This document shows, in pieces, positions 1-11,680 of a DNA stretch of 64,000 nucleotides (its first letter is position 1; the number at the start of each line of letters is the position of its first letter). The stretch is taken from contig WPIO01000091.1 of the NCBI GenBank assembly GCA_009760855.2, forward strand, positions 1,097,001 to 1,161,000. The letters run 5' to 3'. Origin of the DNA: Cristatella mucedo. Taxonomy: Eukaryota; Bryozoa; Phylactolaemata; Cristatellidae. The translations under genes and the position numbers were made by a program. The notes below the pieces were generated by a model. It saw nothing but the letters and a program-made list of their open reading frames with translations, had not been told where the DNA came from and made no database searches.

Positions 1-274
1 GCCACCCATAATCTTGTCTGATGCCCACAACGGAGTCGGCATCTGCCCGAACTTCCGGCTTGCACAGCTGGTGAGAGTTCGTGACTGGGCACGGATGGCG
101 TGGAGTAATGCACCCGAAACGCCGGTAGCAAACGTTGGAGCAGCCGAGGTTAGCTTGGCTGCTGTGCCGTAGCATGTCGCAGATGCTGCCACGAGAGACG
201 ATCTGACGAGACCTACAGCTGATATGCATCGAGACTTGTTTCAGCAGTCAGATCATGAAGACCCCAGATACAGA

Positions 275-320
275 CAGACAATAATGAGAGACAAAAACAG
301 ACAATAATGAGAGACAAAAA
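275..320. repeat. 23-bp tandem duplication
   Basis: Two adjacent perfect copies of a 23-bp unit beginning CAGACAATAATGAG, at 275-297 and 298-320. A recent local duplication without a recognisable gene. Confidence 0.9.
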
Positions 321-1058
321 CAACTGGTGCTGCTTCTCTCATGCATTCTCATCCTGAGGGGCACTACCAAGATGAGACGAATTAGATACCCGGTGAGAGG
401 TGCCGCGAGTCTAATGTCCAGCACGAGTGAGCTTCTCCTACAAATAGCATCCACATTATATATCACACGTTCAAATCTGTGTGCGCTAGCGCTCGGGAGC
501 ACAGCTTCCGACTACGTCTATAAGGCTATGCACCTGACAGCAAGCATGATCTATTAGCTAACAGTTCTGGTGTAGATAAGTTGATGATCCTTTATAGAAA
601 ACAGCTCGTGTCACACGACAATGCTGGGACAGCTTAAGGGCAGACCGAAATGAAACAGCATATGATATGCACACCAAAAGCTTGGATCGCGATTTCAGCA
701 AAGCTATGCATCCGCAGCAATGTCTGACTCTCCTAAGGGCGTACTAACTCCATAGCCAAAAGGCGGCGGTAAGTGTATGTTACAAAGAAATTTTTACGAA
801 CCGCCAACAGGCATACGGGGTGTCATGTGGTATTTTATGTTTAGTAAAAGTACATTCAGGCACAAAACAATCATCAAATCCCTCAATTCGCAGTGCTCGA
901 GCCTGCCAGGGCACAAACTGCAAAGCTGCAGAGCATATGGGCATTCTGGCCAGCCGGGAGCTATCCAGGAGCATCCTATCGGGTGATTACAGTAGTCATA
1001 CTTACGGACTGGTTACAAAAAAGGCTAAAATCAGACCTTTGCTATTTGTAAAGGTACT

Positions 1059-1118
1059 AGCATCTTTCCAGGTTTGCAAACATTTCCTAGCATCTTTCCA
1101 GGTTTGCAAACATTTACT
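1059..1118. repeat. 30-bp tandem duplication
   Basis: Two adjacent copies (1059-1088 and 1089-1118) of a unit containing TAGCATCTTTCCAGG, differing at one base. They keep a 123-codon frame open, which is probably incidental. Confidence 0.9.
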
Positions 1119-1292
1119 AGCACAAACCTGCATCGTTTTTCTGCACGCCTCTCGGCAGTACACTATTTTGTGGAGTAAGGATAACACTTAGGTCAACCCC
1201 ATAGCTATACTTCTGGGTCAGCCAGATGCAACTACAAAATACAAGGCAAGAAACAAGGCAGTAACTATATTAAGAGAATGCTTACACTAATG

Positions 1293-1678
1293 CACCTGAA
1301 ATCTTTTGGAGACCATGCATTTGGTTCGTATGCTCCCAAAGCCTGGAACTCACTTCCAACTTGCGTCACTACATCCCCTGATATAACCACATTTAAGAAG
1401 TACTTTAAAACGCACCTATTTAGGACAGCATTTAGTGGGTCCCTGTGATTCGTCCTTTATGTGCCTATGCATGTTGACACTGTGCACGATGCCACTAACC
1501 ACACTTGCATGCTGACCCTGTGTATGTCACCCTAACCATATTATTCATGTTGTTTTCAAGCATGATACCACTCACCATTCAATTGCATTTCCCTTTGCGG
1601 CAAATGTAAAGCGCCTAGAAAGAGATTGAGTTCTCTGAGGGCGCCTTTACCAAGTGTATTATTATTATTATTATCAAC
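1293..1678 (+). mobile_element. LINE-A, 5'-truncated 3' end
   Basis: The remnant encodes the extreme C-terminus of a CR1/L2-type reverse transcriptase ORF (APKAWNSLPTCV-like, then a LFRTAF-like end), then a 3' UTR with the conserved hairpin (GCGCCTAGAAAGAGA...TCTCTGAGGGCGC) and an (ATT)n tail ending near 1675. Truncation at the 5' end is typical of target-primed reverse transcription. Confidence 0.85.
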
Positions 1679-1679
1679 A

Positions 1680-2407
1680 AGGCTTTAGCAAGCAAAAATC
1701 ACTCGACTGCTATACTCGAACTATTCACTTGATCTGGTTGGCTGCCAAAGACCGGACCGATAATAGGGGTGACCAACTCATGAAGATAGCTGTATCTTTT
1801 AATGAAAATGACATACTTTCTGACAACTTGCATAGTTATCCAAACACACTACTGCAATCGATAATGGTTAGTACACAGTAAGGAGGAAGCACGCTAAGGG
1901 GCACGTTCCGGTGGATAACAAAACCGAAACCTCTACTCACCAGCCGTCACTAAGCAGACGGCATACAAAGGGCCCACAACTACACCCGCTAGACAGAGGA
2001 CGATCGGAATACTGTAGTGAAGACTAACGAAAGTCAGGTCACAGAAGTTTGGTAACAGAAATCAATGCCACGAGAGATAGGAAGCTCAGCCTGAAGGCAA
2101 TACAGCAGCAGCAGCTTTAAATCAAAAGAACTAACTGAAATTTACTACCAAGACTTGAGTGAGGGGGAATGTTGCAAATTGATATGACTTGGGCACTAGC
2201 CACAATGCCAATGTGAGCGCGAGCTAACTAGGGATCTCAGTTTTCAGTAGAACGTCCACATAGGTACCAAGTGACTGTACGCAATTCCACTAAATTAGTA
2301 GGTGAACTAACTCAGCCACCAATGCCTTTTTGGTATCAACTACCTCACCAAAGCCCTGATGCGGACGTGAAAATGGGTTGACCAGGCAGCATTTAAAAAG
2401 AAGCACA
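1680..2407. other. No recognisable gene or repeat
   Basis: Only short unsupported reading frames; no known repeat recognised. Confidence 0.5.
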
Positions 2408-2572
2408 GCTGATTTAACAGCCTCGTTTGTATAGTGGCAAAAGAGCCCTCACGACTATCACCACCGCCTGCAGTGGGCGATAAAGAATCGCCCACTGCAG
2501 GACACGAATTCACGACCTGGGTCGTGAAGAGCTGGCATTTTATCTCCCGGGCTAAGGCCCAGTGACCCTTTT
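2408..2572 (-). mobile_element. SINE-1, tRNA-derived
   Basis: In reverse complement it has a tRNA-like head with a degenerate B box (about 2505-2530) and a body ending CTGTTAAATCAGCT near 2410. It contains a perfect inverted repeat (2467-2481 and 2487-2501, loop AAAGA). Same family as copies near 11.6, 37.4, 41.5, 42.9, 45.2, 49.4 and 50.1 kb. Confidence 0.8.
2467..2501. repeat. Perfect 15-bp inverted repeat in SINE-1
   Basis: Arms CCTGCAGTGGGCGAT and ATCGCCCACTGCAGG separated by 5 bases; would form a strong stem-loop in the SINE transcript. Confidence 0.95.
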
Positions 2573-3395
2573 CGAAATCTGGGGGCTGCCAGAGTGATTT
2601 TGAGGACTACCCACCAGCTATTTCACCAGATTCGCTAGAATTATTGTGAAATTGTCTACTTTAATTGCAAGTTAGCAGATATCCAAGAATGATGTCAGCG
2701 CAGCATGCAGTGCCCTCCCAGGCTAGAAGGGGTGAAAGCCATAAAAAGTGCTAAATGGATCCGGTAGTATTAATTGAATAAGCTAGTGTTGTGTCAACGA
2801 ATGGCAAAAGGGAATCGAGCACTGACGACGGGGCTGTCGCGTCACTTTACAGATGCATGCAGGTTAGTGAAAGACCACTGGACTAGACACACACTTATCT
2901 TTATTACTGCTGGTGAGCTGGGGCTTTCGTTTTGCAATTCATCGAAACTTATCTTCTTAGCAAGGCTCCTCTTACGGTATCTTTACCATTATCGATTCCC
3001 CTAGTGTGTCTGGATGACTATGCAAGGTGTTAGAAAGTAAGTCGTTTCTATTAAAAGGTGCTGCTCGTCATGAGTCGGTCACTCCTATTGTAGATCTTTG
3101 GCAGCCAACCAGAGCAAGCGACTAGTTCCAGAATATTTTTCGACAGTATAACTATCAGTGAATTTGCTAATCGCAAGCCGTAGTAAAATCTCACAATAGC
3201 TAAAGTCTTGTTGGTGCAGCATCGTAAGCATTTCCATAACGTAGTCACTGCTGCACTTCTTGCCTGGCATTTTGTAGCTACATGTGGCCAATCCAAAAGT
3301 AGATCTACCGAGTTGACTTGAGTTTTATCTGGTTGTCGACTCCCTAATCGAACTATTTGGAATGGCACGGGAGATGGAATTGATCTGTGGCTGAA
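2573..3395. other. No recognisable gene
   Basis: Frames of 76 (+) and 117 (-) codons occur but show no family resemblance, and no repeat family is recognised. Confidence 0.5.
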
Positions 3396-4072
3396 TAATA
3401 ACAATAATAATAATAATGCACTTGATAAAGCGCCCTCAGAGAACTTAAGAATCTCTCTCTAGGCGCTTTACATTTGCTGCAAAGGGAAATGCAATTGAAT
3501 GGTGAGTAAAATCATGCTTGAAAAACAAACAAAATGAATAACATGGTTAGGGGTGACATCCAGAGGGTCAGCATGCAGATGTGGTTAGTGGCAGCATGCA
3601 CAGTGTCAGCACGCATAAGCACATCAAGGACGAATCACAGGGACCCACTAAATGCTGTCCTAAATAGGTGAGTTTTTAAGTTCCTTTTAAATGTGGTCAG
3701 GTCAGGGGATGTTCTGACGCAGGTCGGGAGGGAGTTCCAGGCTTTGGAAGCATACGAACTAAATGCACGGTCTCCACAAGGATGTGAGGTTTGTATGGGG
3801 TATCTGTAGACTGTTGGATTCCGAAAAGCGGGTGGTACGATGCTTGGCCTGATGGGGGAGTATATCTGAGAGATAGGCTGGAGCCAAAGAATGAAGTGAC
3901 CTAAAAGTGAGTGACGAAACCTTGAAGTCAATCCGTTGCTTGTCTGGGAGCCAGTGCAGGTCGGCGAGAAGTGGTGTGGCAACTGTAACGCTCACGACAG
4001 ACAAGCCTAGCTGCAGAGTTTTGCACCAGCTGCAATCGCCTGATCGCACATGCCGGTAGGCCAGCGAGCAGT
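3396..4072 (-). mobile_element. LINE-A, truncated copy
   Basis: Minus-strand copy. Starting from the tail at 3400-3420 ((AAT)n on the + strand) it has the 3' hairpin, 3' UTR and about 145 codons of the CR1/L2-type ORF C-terminus: LLADLHWLPDKQRIDFKVS, LHSLAPAYLSDILPHQAKH, FSSYASKAWNSLPTCV and LKTHLFRTAF. One frameshift separates two overlapping frames (4049-3759 and 3982-3635). The endonuclease and RT domains are absent. Confidence 0.93.
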
Positions 4073-6329
4073 GAAGAACACATTCAAAGCCAAAATTGTG
4101 CTTCTTCGGTAGCAGTCACACACCGGCAGGCTTCACTGACAAACGTACAGCATCAAGATCAACAGGGGCGTTTAAAGTATAAGCTTTTAGCTGAGACCAA
4201 ATCGTTAAGAAATATAGATCTATGCACTGCAAAGACTCACATGCACAGCGGTAGTCAACTATGCACGCCTCATGCAACACACAAACACACAGCCTTGCTG
4301 GTTCTGGAGAACGTTTGAATTAAAAAAAAAAGAAAAGAACAGAGCAAAAGATATAATCAATGGGCAGGTCAAAATGAATGCGGGATCACGACCATCGGCT
4401 TTAGAACAAAGAGGTGTGACGAAAAGGCACTGTCTATACACTGTGTTACAAAGCATCTTTCACCAACAGCCCTGCACAAAAATGACAGCTGCTGCTTGTC
4501 ATGAAAAGAATCGCTGCCACGATGGCAAGCGATGCTGCTGCCTCAACAGCGAAGCTGCACATGCAGAGCCAGGCTGAGGCTGAACTTGAACGTAACCACT
4601 ATTACCTTAGCAACGTCTGTCTCAACGAGGGCTACTGCATCGACCTCATGTCACTGATATAATGCCATGCAACCGACCCCTCTCGGGGCAGTAACACTGC
4701 GTGTGATGCCGGTAGTCGATAATAGCCCGGCTCAGGTGTGTGTGTGTGTGATATGTGAGTGTGCATACCACACACATATGTGAGTGCACGGCGGGCATAA
4801 TTCACAGTTGTCTGGACGCTGTACCCTGCACAAAAGCAGACCAACTAGTCTTAAACATGGCATACGCCACAAACTCACCACAGCGTACCAAGCACCAGTT
4901 AAAATACGAGGCAAAATGGTTTCATAAATTCAGTATTAAAGGCAAGGCAGCTTACAATAAATGTTCCGGTACATGGTCTGCAAACGGGTCAGTGAAACTT
5001 AAGGAGTTGAGATAATCGCCCTGCGATGCACAACAACTACTTCCGCATACAGTAACGTTTGACTGGTCCAAGTTTTGCGTAAGATGGCACACTACTGCCT
5101 TTTGATATTTACGCCAATTATATGGAAAAATAACTATGTTGGCGAAACGAGGAGACATGCTTTAAGTGAAAAGACCGCTAACAAAGAGCAGCTCTCCGAG
5201 CGTACCGACTGGATGCAGCTTGAGAGAGAGCTCACACTAAGCGAAATGTCGGCTGAGTCAATCGCCGCCGTCGGGCGGGCCGGCGATGCTCGCAACCAGC
5301 TAAATCGTCGAGTTGGACTCGCATTACCGCGTCGCGGCCCAGCCGGCGCCAGCAACGGGCACGTCATATCAGCTCTTCATAGCACGCCTCCGGCATTTCC
5401 TATAATTACAGCTACGCTCTTAATCAAGTTAGACGATAGCATACCTCTGCATGCTAATCCCAACATTTCCGTGGGGTGCCTATGCCGCTCGGCTCGAGAG
5501 CCGGCAAAAGGCGCTATGACCACGCAACTGCCGAGAAAATGAAGGTCAAGGATACAACGGCCAGCCCGGTTGACCCCGCAGGTCAGAGCCCAGTTCACTG
5601 TTTATTTCCTGCCGAACGGATTTACATGATGGTATCTTGTAAACGCCATCGTAAATCAGCCAGATTGTGACTGGGAAGATATTTACTACTACCATTTTTA
5701 TTCCTTAATTTATAAAAGACTATGAACTGGTTATGTGGTGTTCCATGATCAGCGGCTTTAGTGCCGAAGTGACGTCATAGGCAGTCAGCTGTGCTCCTGA
5801 AGTAAGGTGGCGAGTCAATATCCGTAGCGTAGAGAAGTCCATTCGACATCGCCCGTGGTTTACAGGCAACAAGTACATAAAAACGCGTCCATGAACTCTC
5901 GCGCGGCGCTCAGAGTGCCTTTCAGCTGCGTGACCCGAGAACTAGTGCGCATGTCCTGCATGGCGGCGTCTCGAGCTCAACTCAGCTAAAAAATATGGAC
6001 GCTCTTCGCGGCTACCGTGTTCCGCTACTGTGTGCACTGTACCTGTGTTGTGTGCACCTGCGGCTTCTACTGCTGTAATTAGCGAAGCGCCTGGCACTAA
6101 GGTACATGCTGTGGCCTGTGGCCAATAGATAAGCCGTTGACGCAGCGTCATGCCACTGACGCATGCTATATTTCGAGTCGCCCGCTGCGATTGATCGAGC
6201 TCTCATATATGCGCCCGTTGACAGTAATAAAGGAGAGTCTCGTTTACCGCGCACGTTCGCCCGCTGTCTCCGTAAGACTCCCACTAGAACTGCTGCCGCC
6301 GTAGCCACTGTTGCACAGCGCCTGCGTGC
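4073..6329. other. Gene-poor stretch with an unsupported 155-codon frame
   Basis: No known repeat or protein family recognised. It holds a short (GT)n run near 4735, a moderately GC-rich, CpG-containing patch at about 5200-6300, and the frame at 5075-5542 listed separately. Confidence 0.5.
5075..5542 (+). CDS. Hypothetical 155-codon reading frame, unrecognised
   Basis: The longest non-repetitive frame in the first 15 kb, in a locally GC-richer patch. The protein has an acidic/polar middle (LERELTLSEMSAESIAAV) and no domain, signal peptide or membrane segment I recognise. An antisense frame overlaps it. It could be an exon of an unknown gene or chance, and no flanking splice structure supports it. 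Confidence 0.12.
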   Translation: MRKMAHYCLLIFTPIIWKNNYVGETRRHALSEKTANKEQLSERTDWMQLERELTLSEMSAESIAAVGRAGDARNQLNRRVGLALPRRGPAGASNGHVISALHSTPPAFPIITATLLIKLDDSIPLHANPNISVGCLCRSAREPAKGAMTTQLPRK

Positions 6330-7297
6330 ATTTTCTTAAACTAAACGATGATAAAACTAACTGATTAGTTATGGGCAAACCCAGTGTGATTCAGAAATTG
6401 GAAAGGCTGACGCTCAAAAGTGGCTCTGCCAGCATATCTTCTGTTTAATCAGCTCAAAATCTAGGTGTCATGTTCCAAAGTGACTTCTCGTTAGACGACC
6501 ACATCAGCTCCACAATCAAGTCTGCCTACTTTCAGATACATAGCATGCTTAAATTCGGGCTTGTTTAGATAAGGATACCACATCCAAGTTGTTCCATGCA
6601 TTTTTGACATCCCGTCTTGACTTCTGTAACTCACTGCTTGCTTGCCTACCGGCATGTGCAATCAGGCGCCTACAGTACGGTGCAAAACTCTGCAGCTAGG
6701 CTTGTCTGTCATGAGCATCGCAGTTCCTACATCACACCCTTCTCGCCGACCTGCACTGGCTACCAGTCAAGCAACGGATCGACTTCAAGGTTTTGTAGCT
6801 CACTTTTAGGTCACTTTATTCTTAGGCTCCAGCCTATCTATCAGATCTACTCCCCATGAGGCCATCGTACCACAAGCTTTTCGGAATCGAACTGTTTACC
6901 AATACCTCATACAAACCTCAAATCTTTTTGAGTCCGTGCATGTAGTTCGTATGCTCCCAGAGCCTGGAACTTCCTCCCGACTTGCATCACAACATCCCCC
7001 GACTTGACCACACTTAAAAAGAACTTTAAACGTGCCTATTTAGGACAGCATTTAGTGGGTCCCTGGGATTCGTTCTCTATGTGCTTATGCGTGCTGACAC
7101 TGTGCAGCCTATCACTAACCACACTTGCATGCTGACCTTTGCATGTCACCACTAACCATGTTATTCATGTTGTTTATCAAGCCTGATATTAGTCACAATT
7201 GAATCGAGTTTCCCTTTGGAGCAAATATAAAGCCCTAGACAGAGATTTAGTTCTCTCAGGGTGCTTTATCAAGTGCATTATTATTACTATTATTATT
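6330..7297 (+). mobile_element. LINE-A, long truncated copy
   Basis: It begins within the ORF region after the RT catalytic core (LKLNDDKT-like), followed by LGVMFQSDFSLDDHISS, AARLVCHEHRS and an LHWLPVKQRI-like segment in shifting frames, then 3' UTR, hairpin and an ATT-rich tail ending near 7297. Stops and frameshifts show it is inactive. This is a canonical CR1/L2-type LINE 3' half. Confidence 0.9.
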
Positions 7298-7639
7298 TGT
7301 ACTGCGTCTACTAATTACTGGCCATGATTCCAAGCTCCCAGGGCTTTACCGATAACCTTCACACGTCGGCAAGTTCGAGCACCATAGCGAGAGCTGGGTT
7401 TGCACCCCAGTGCGGTCCGGATGTAGAGTCGCTACATCCCGTTCGTTAAAGGAGCTCATGGGATGCTCCTCAACGATAAAATAATACTCCCGATCCAGGA
7501 CGTGAATAATGCACTACGCAACGCTCGGCAAAATAATACAATAACTCATGCCCCGAAATATTATAATAATACTCCAATCGTCGGTTGTAGGCGTATAGCA
7601 GTCTCGTCACAGGTAGGACAGCGGGTCATCAAGCGAGAT
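7298..7639. other. Spacer between LINE and satellite block
   Basis: No gene recognised. A B-box-like GCTGGGTTTGCACCCC near 7391 is the only tRNA-like hint, not enough to call a SINE. Confidence 0.4.
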
Positions 7640-7905
7640 AGATAGAGATATATAGATTGATGGATGAATCTATGGTTGGATGGATGGATGAATCTATGGT
7701 TGGATGGATGGATGAATCTATGGTTGGATGGATGGATGGATGGATGGACGGACGGACGGACGGACGGACGGACGGACGGACGGACGGACGGACGGACGGA
7801 CGGATGGATGGATGGATGGACCGACGGACGGACGGATGGATGGATGGACCGACGGACGGATGGATGGATGGATAGAGAGATCGAGACAGACAGATAGATA
7901 GATAG
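7640..7905. repeat. TGGA/CGGA tetranucleotide satellite
   Basis: Starts with three copies of a 28-bp higher-order unit (GGATGGATGAATCTATGGTT-type), then long GGAC and GGAT tetranucleotide runs. Reading frames across it (WMDG and TDGR repeats) are artefacts. Confidence 0.97.
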
Positions 7906-7915
7906 ATTGATTGAT

Positions 7916-7918
<3 letters not shown>

Positions 7919-7985
<67 letters not shown>
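7919..7985. repeat. (GA)n microsatellite
   Basis: About 33 uninterrupted GA units; a purine/pyrimidine mirror tract able to form triplex DNA. Confidence 0.98.
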
Positions 7986-7987
<2 letters not shown>

Positions 7988-7993
7988 CTGTCA

Positions 7994-9092
<1,099 letters not shown>

Positions 9093-9746
9093 CTCTGCCA
9101 AGGGCTGCCGATCAGGCAATTGCAGCTGGTGCAATGCTCTGCAGCTAGGCTTGTCTGTCGTGAGCGTCGAAGTTGCCACATCACACTACTTCTCGCCGAT
9201 CTGCACTGGCTACCAGTCAAGCAACGGATTGACTTCAAGGTTTTGTCGCTCACTTTTAGGTCACTTCATTCTTTGGCTCCAGTCTATCTCTCAGATCTAC
9301 TCCCCCACCAGGCCAAGCATCGTACCACCCTTGGAATCCAAGAGTTTACCAATACCTTGTACAAACCTCAAACCCTGTGGAGACTGTGCATTTAGTTCGT
9401 ATGCTCCTAAAGCCTGGAACTCTCTCCCGACTTGCGTCAGAACATCCCCTGACTTGACCACACTTTAAAAGAACTTAAAAACGCACCTATTTAGGACAGC
9501 ATTTAGTGGGTCCTGTGATTCGTTCTGTATGTGCTTTTGCGTGCTGACACTGTGCATGCTGCCACTAACCACACTTACATGCTGACCCTGTGCATGTCAC
9601 CCCTAACCATGTTATTCATGTTGTTTATCGAGCATGATATTGCTCACCATTCAATCGCGTTTTCCTTTGCAGCAAATGTAAAGCGCATAGAAAGAGATTA
9701 GGTTCTCTGAGAGCACTTTATCAAGTGTATATTATTATTGTTATTA
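9093..9746 (+). mobile_element. LINE-A, truncated copy
   Basis: Begins at LPIRQLQLVQCSAARLVCRE and continues LLADLHWLPVKQRIDFKVLS, FSSYAPKAWNSLPTCV, then 3' UTR, hairpin and ATT-type tail. It is among the better preserved copies, with two overlapping frames separated by a frameshift. Confidence 0.93.
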
Positions 9747-9809
9747 AGAGAAAAATAGGACACTCCATCAGGCTTTTTAGTCTTGGGAAAGGTTAATATG
9801 CTATTAAAA

Positions 9810-10700
9810 TCTATAGTAATAATAATACTAGTACTAATAATGACATTAAGTCATTTGTACAGCGCCCACAGACAGCTAAATCTCTCTACAGGCCCTTTAC
9901 GCGATGCGAGGAAAGCACGTTTAGTTATACGGTTAGTTATAAAATGCACAGTCAGGTTGCATAAGCACAGAAATAGCAATTCAAATTGACACATCAAATG
10001 CTGCGAGACAGGGGCGTTTTTGGCTACTTTTTAAATGTCGTCTCGCCAGGGAGTTTCCTGACGTCATTCGGGAGTTAGTTCCAAGCTTTTGGAATATCAG
10101 AACTAAAGGTACGATCATTTGAAGATTTGAGATCGTTTTGAGGCGCAGCTAAAAGACGAGTCGTGCTTCCTTTGCAGCCAATGTAAAGTGCCTCCTAGAA
10201 GGAGACTCAGTTCTCTGAGGGCGCTTTACTAATGCATCATTGTTATTATTCTTGTTATTGAGTCAACAGAGTGGCTCGTACGATGATCGCCTGATTGGAA
10301 CATAGTTCGGATACGTAGGCTGGAGCAATAGAATGAAGAGACCTATAAGTGAGTGACATGACCTTGAAGTCAATACGCTGCTTGCTGGCTAGCCAGTGCT
10401 GGCAGGCAAGAAGTGGTGTGATGTGACGAACGTAATGCGAGCTGTAAGTGCCTTATTGCGTAGGCCGGAAGACCTGTGTTGAGCGAGTTACAGAAGTTGA
10501 GACGGGATGTCACTAATGCATGGACCAACGTAGAGTTGGTATCTGTGCCTATGCACACCCGAATTTTATTTTTGCAATATTACGTAGCTCGCTGTAGGCA
10601 GACTTGACCGCGGAGCTGACGAGGATGCTGAGTGAAAGGTCATTTGGAAAAGGACGCCAAGAATTCGTGCAGTTTCTACAGGAGATATGTTGACCAAGCC
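9810..10700 (-). mobile_element. Old LINE-A copy, interrupted by a nested tail
   Basis: Minus orientation with a diverged hairpin (9861-9902) at the 3' end and a coding remnant with HALVTSRLNFCNSL and GLPAYAIRHLQLA (10558-10370). It is interrupted at 10163-10259 by a plus-strand LINE-A tail flanked by a 5-bp duplication. Confidence 0.8.
10163..10259 (+). mobile_element. Nested LINE-A solo 3' tail with 5-bp target duplication
   Basis: Only the last ~95 bp of LINE-A (GCAGCCAATGTAAAGTG, hairpin, ATT-rich tail), inserted in opposite orientation in an older LINE-A copy. GAGTC occurs on both sides (10158-10162 and 10260-10264), consistent with a target-site duplication. Confidence 0.85.
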
Positions 10701-10917
10701 TGTGTTAGGGATGGGTTTTTCCTTTCCTGAATAGCACCAGGCTTGCCTGTCGCTAGTAATTTGCTTTCGTCGTCATTAATTTTGGGAAAGCTTGCTGCCA
10801 TAAAGTGCGAATTTCAGCAATACATGCAGCAAAAGAGTTCAGAGAGTTTGACCTGTTGGGAAGCGACGTGAAAAATCAAAGCGAAGTTAAAGCTGTCACG
10901 TGTCGTGTCTTCCTATC

Positions 10918-11140
10918 TTGGGGCAGTAAGGCGCTAACAGTGGATGCGAAACTCTGTAGCTAGGCCTGCCTGTCGTGATTGTCGCAGTTGCCGCATTACA
11001 CCACTTCTAGCAAACCAACATGCTCGGCTTCGCATCAAGCAGCGTATAGATTTCTAGATTTTGTCACTCAATTTTAAGGTGCTTCATCCTCTTGCCACAG
11101 CCTACCCATCTGAACTACTTCCTGTCAGGCTAGGTTCGTA
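10918..11140 (+). mobile_element. LINE-A internal fragment
   Basis: Degenerate match to the ARLV...LHWLP...KQRIDFKVL region of LINE-A (starts near GATGCGAAACTCTGTAGC, through CTACCCATCTGAACTACTTCC). It lacks the 3' end. Confidence 0.6.
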
Positions 11141-11337
11141 ACGCCCACTCTTCGACTCATGGAACGTCGTCATCTGTAATGTGGAATCAAGACAGCAGGT
11201 TCGCAATGCTTCTTTTGGAAATGGCAAGTGGACAGCAGTTCGTTCGTACCGGGCCACTGGCTGAATCGGTCCATTATAGGTCATTTGGTCATTTGCACTA
11301 GATTTTGCAGGCGAACTAGCATGAACTTTACAATAAT

Positions 11338-11493
11338 ATAATAATAATAGTGCACTTGATAAAGCGCCCTCAGAGAACTCAATCACTTTTGCTGCAACAG
11401 GAAATGCAATTGAATGGTGAGTAATATCATGCTTGATAAACAAACAACATGAATAACATGGTTAGGCGTGACATGCACAGGGTCAGCATGCAA
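11338..11493 (-). mobile_element. LINE-A 3' end with half the hairpin deleted
   Basis: Minus-strand tail and 3' UTR. The AGCGCCCTCAGAGAACT half of the hairpin is kept, but the CTCTTTCTAGGCGCTTTAC half is missing. The copy stops at GCATGCAAATAATAAT and merges with a second AT-rich repeat and SINE-1. Confidence 0.85.
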
Positions 11494-11521
11494 ATAATAA
11501 TAATAATAATATTAATATTAA

Positions 11522-11680
11522 TATCAACTGATTTAACAGCCTCATTTGTATAGCGGCAAGTGCCTTAACGGCTATCACCACCGCTTGCAGTTAGCACTAA
11601 ATGATCGCACACTACAGGGTTTGAATCCGAGATCTCAGTCGTGAAAAGCACCTCCTGGGCTATAGCGGCCCAGTGATATA
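11522..11680 (-). mobile_element. SINE-1, tRNA-derived
   Basis: Starts CTGATTTAACAGCCTCATTTG on the + strand and ends in GGCCCAGTGA, with the reverse-complement B-box region (GGTTTGAATCC) near 11619. Same family as 2408-2572. Confidence 0.85.

Larger units (their letters stand above)
1..1292. other. No recognisable gene
   Basis: Apart from the two short tandem duplications, I see only small unsupported reading frames and no known repeat family. Confidence 0.6.

Noticed and set aside
275-1118. CRISPR-like direct repeats
   Set aside because: Only two-copy tandem duplications without spacers, in a eukaryotic context.
6012-6308. 98-codon minus-strand Ala/Arg-rich frame
   Set aside because: No domain, and an overlapping competing frame; explained by local GC richness.
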